A stretch of DNA of 8,257 nucleotides from contig JAWVZH010000127.1 in assembly GCA_033722295.1 (NCBI GenBank), positions 1-8,257 on the forward strand, written 5' to 3'. The notes beneath the pieces are model-generated. The model was given only the letters and a program-made list of their open reading frames with translations. It ran no database searches and was not told the origin of the DNA. The number at the start of each line of letters is the position of its first letter. The stretch's first letter is position 1. This DNA is from JAWVZH01 sp033722295 (GTDB lineage: Bacteria; Bacteroidota; Bacteroidia; Chitinophagales; Saprospiraceae). Below are positions 7,638-8,257 of the stretch, one piece after another. A program made the position numbers and the translations under genes.

Positions 7638-7655
7638 AAGTCATAAAAATTAGTG

Positions 7656-8257
7656 ATGACAGGTGCGTTATTAAGATGGGTTTTGCTGGCAGTTGGATGT
7701 TTGGCCTTTGCATTTAGGACCTTTGGCCAGGACCTTCCCCCACCGACATTTTCTGGGTTCTCTGTCATTGTTGATCAGGATTATTTTGCCCCTGCTAATC
7801 TCAATAAAGACCAGAACTACACCCAAGGCACCATTTTTTCTTTCCACGGCGGTTTTGCCGAACGCATGTATCCACTAAGTTGTATCCGGCGGTGGATAGA
7901 TTCTGCGGTCGATTCCCTTTCATTTACGCTTTATTCACGGGGAGTTGAAGATCGATTTTATAATTTTTCTTTTGGTGTTGGTGCTTTTACACCACAAGAT
8001 ATCGGTAGAGAAGAGGTTGTGCCCAATGACCGACCTTACTATTCTTCGCTTGTATTTTCTTCTCAAAAGATAGGAATACGAAGACCGAGAGTACATGTAC
8101 CAGGTGTTTATCCCAAGGTTTTGACGACTGATTTTACACTGAATATAATGGGGCTTGATATCGCCAGGGAATTTCAAACCCATGTTCACAAAAACAATTT
8201 GAAAAAAGATCCGGATGCCCGACCAATTCCAGAAGGGTGGCAAAATCAGATCTCCAA
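7656..8257 (+). CDS. LpxR-family (lipid A 3'-O-deacylase-like) outer-membrane protein, C-terminus cut off by window edge
   Basis: The first 200 codons of a gene running off the right edge. Enzymes of this family sit in the outer membrane as a 12-stranded barrel and remove the 3'-acyloxyacyl group from lipid A. A signal peptide covers residues 1-24 (hydrophobic LLRWVLLAVGCLAFAF, ending near FGQ). Family blocks appear in order: VDQDYF (39-44) where homologues have a ND pair; DQNYTQG (52-58), like the usual D.YYTNG; FTPQDI (111-116), like YTP.DI; NDRPYYSSLVF (124-134), like DRPYAG; NIMGLDIAREFQTHVHKN (163-180); and EGWQNQIS (193-200), like the GW..Q block just before the catalytic region. Members are usually 300-350 residues, so about 100-150 are missing. 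Gln41 replaces the usual Asn. The start is ATG 7656; the adjoining in-frame GTG at 7653 is possible, and an in-frame TAA lies at 7644-7646. The family call is likely; activity on lipid A is inferred. Confidence 0.78.
   Translation, partial: MTGALLRWVLLAVGCLAFAFRTFGQDLPPPTFSGFSVIVDQDYFAPANLNKDQNYTQGTIFSFHGGFAERMYPLSCIRRWIDSAVDSLSFTLYSRGVEDRFYNFSFGVGAFTPQDIGREEVVPNDRPYYSSLVFSSQKIGIRRPRVHVPGVYPKVLTTDFTLNIMGLDIAREFQTHVHKNNLKKDPDARPIPEGWQNQIS

Noticed and set aside
7533..7655. Possible terminator after the receptor gene
   Set aside because: No GC-rich stem followed by a T run could be found; only AT-rich sequence and a short direct repeat (TTGGAC twice).
7935..8243. Minus-strand open frame of 102 codons at the right end
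   Set aside because: It is antisense to the LpxR-like frame, which has a signal peptide and family motifs in order, while this one has none.
1..8257. CRISPR arrays, tRNA or rRNA genes, insertion sequences, defence or phage modules
   Set aside because: No repeat-spacer pattern, cloverleaf-like sequence, transposase motif or terminal inverted repeats were seen on either strand.

Overview
The window looks like chromosomal DNA of a Bacteroidota (Bacteroidetes) bacterium. The evidence is the Bacteroidota-type signal peptidase I with its extra N-terminal membrane domain and long internal insert, a TonB-dependent receptor led by a carboxypeptidase-regulatory-like domain, two perfect matches to the Bacteroidota -7 promoter element TAnnTTTG, and start sites without clear Shine-Dalgarno sequences. 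Base composition is moderate, roughly 45-47% GC by eye. The genus cannot be told from this sequence; a marine or environmental lineage such as Saprospiria or Cytophagia is only a guess.

Layout. The left five-eighths is transcribed leftwards. Reading in the direction of transcription, it holds a von Willebrand factor A (VWA) protein (start near 5073), a MoxR/magnesium-chelatase-like AAA+ ATPase 11 bp behind it, then lepB (signal peptidase I) behind its own likely promoter. After lepB come a seven-unit heptanucleotide repeat, a weak terminator-like hairpin, and the first 220 codons of a secreted TolB/WD40-like beta-propeller protein that runs off the left edge. The right part is transcribed rightwards: a complete TonB-dependent outer-membrane receptor (5283-7532) with a good promoter, then the first 200 codons of an LpxR-family (lipid A 3'-O-deacylase-like) outer-membrane protein that runs off the right edge. 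The VWA gene and the receptor gene diverge from an intergenic stretch around 5098-5254.

How the genes fit together. The AAA+ and VWA proteins form a recognised partnership (an ATPase ring plus a metal-binding adaptor, as in BchI/BchD) whose client is unknown. The other four genes all concern the cell envelope: precursor processing, a secreted propeller, an outer-membrane transporter and a probable lipid A-modifying enzyme. Whether the AAA+/VWA pair serves envelope proteins is conjecture from adjacency only.

No RNA genes, CRISPR arrays, insertion sequences or phage genes were seen. I found no clear previously undescribed system. The least explained item is the 7-bp tandem repeat abutting the lepB stop codon.
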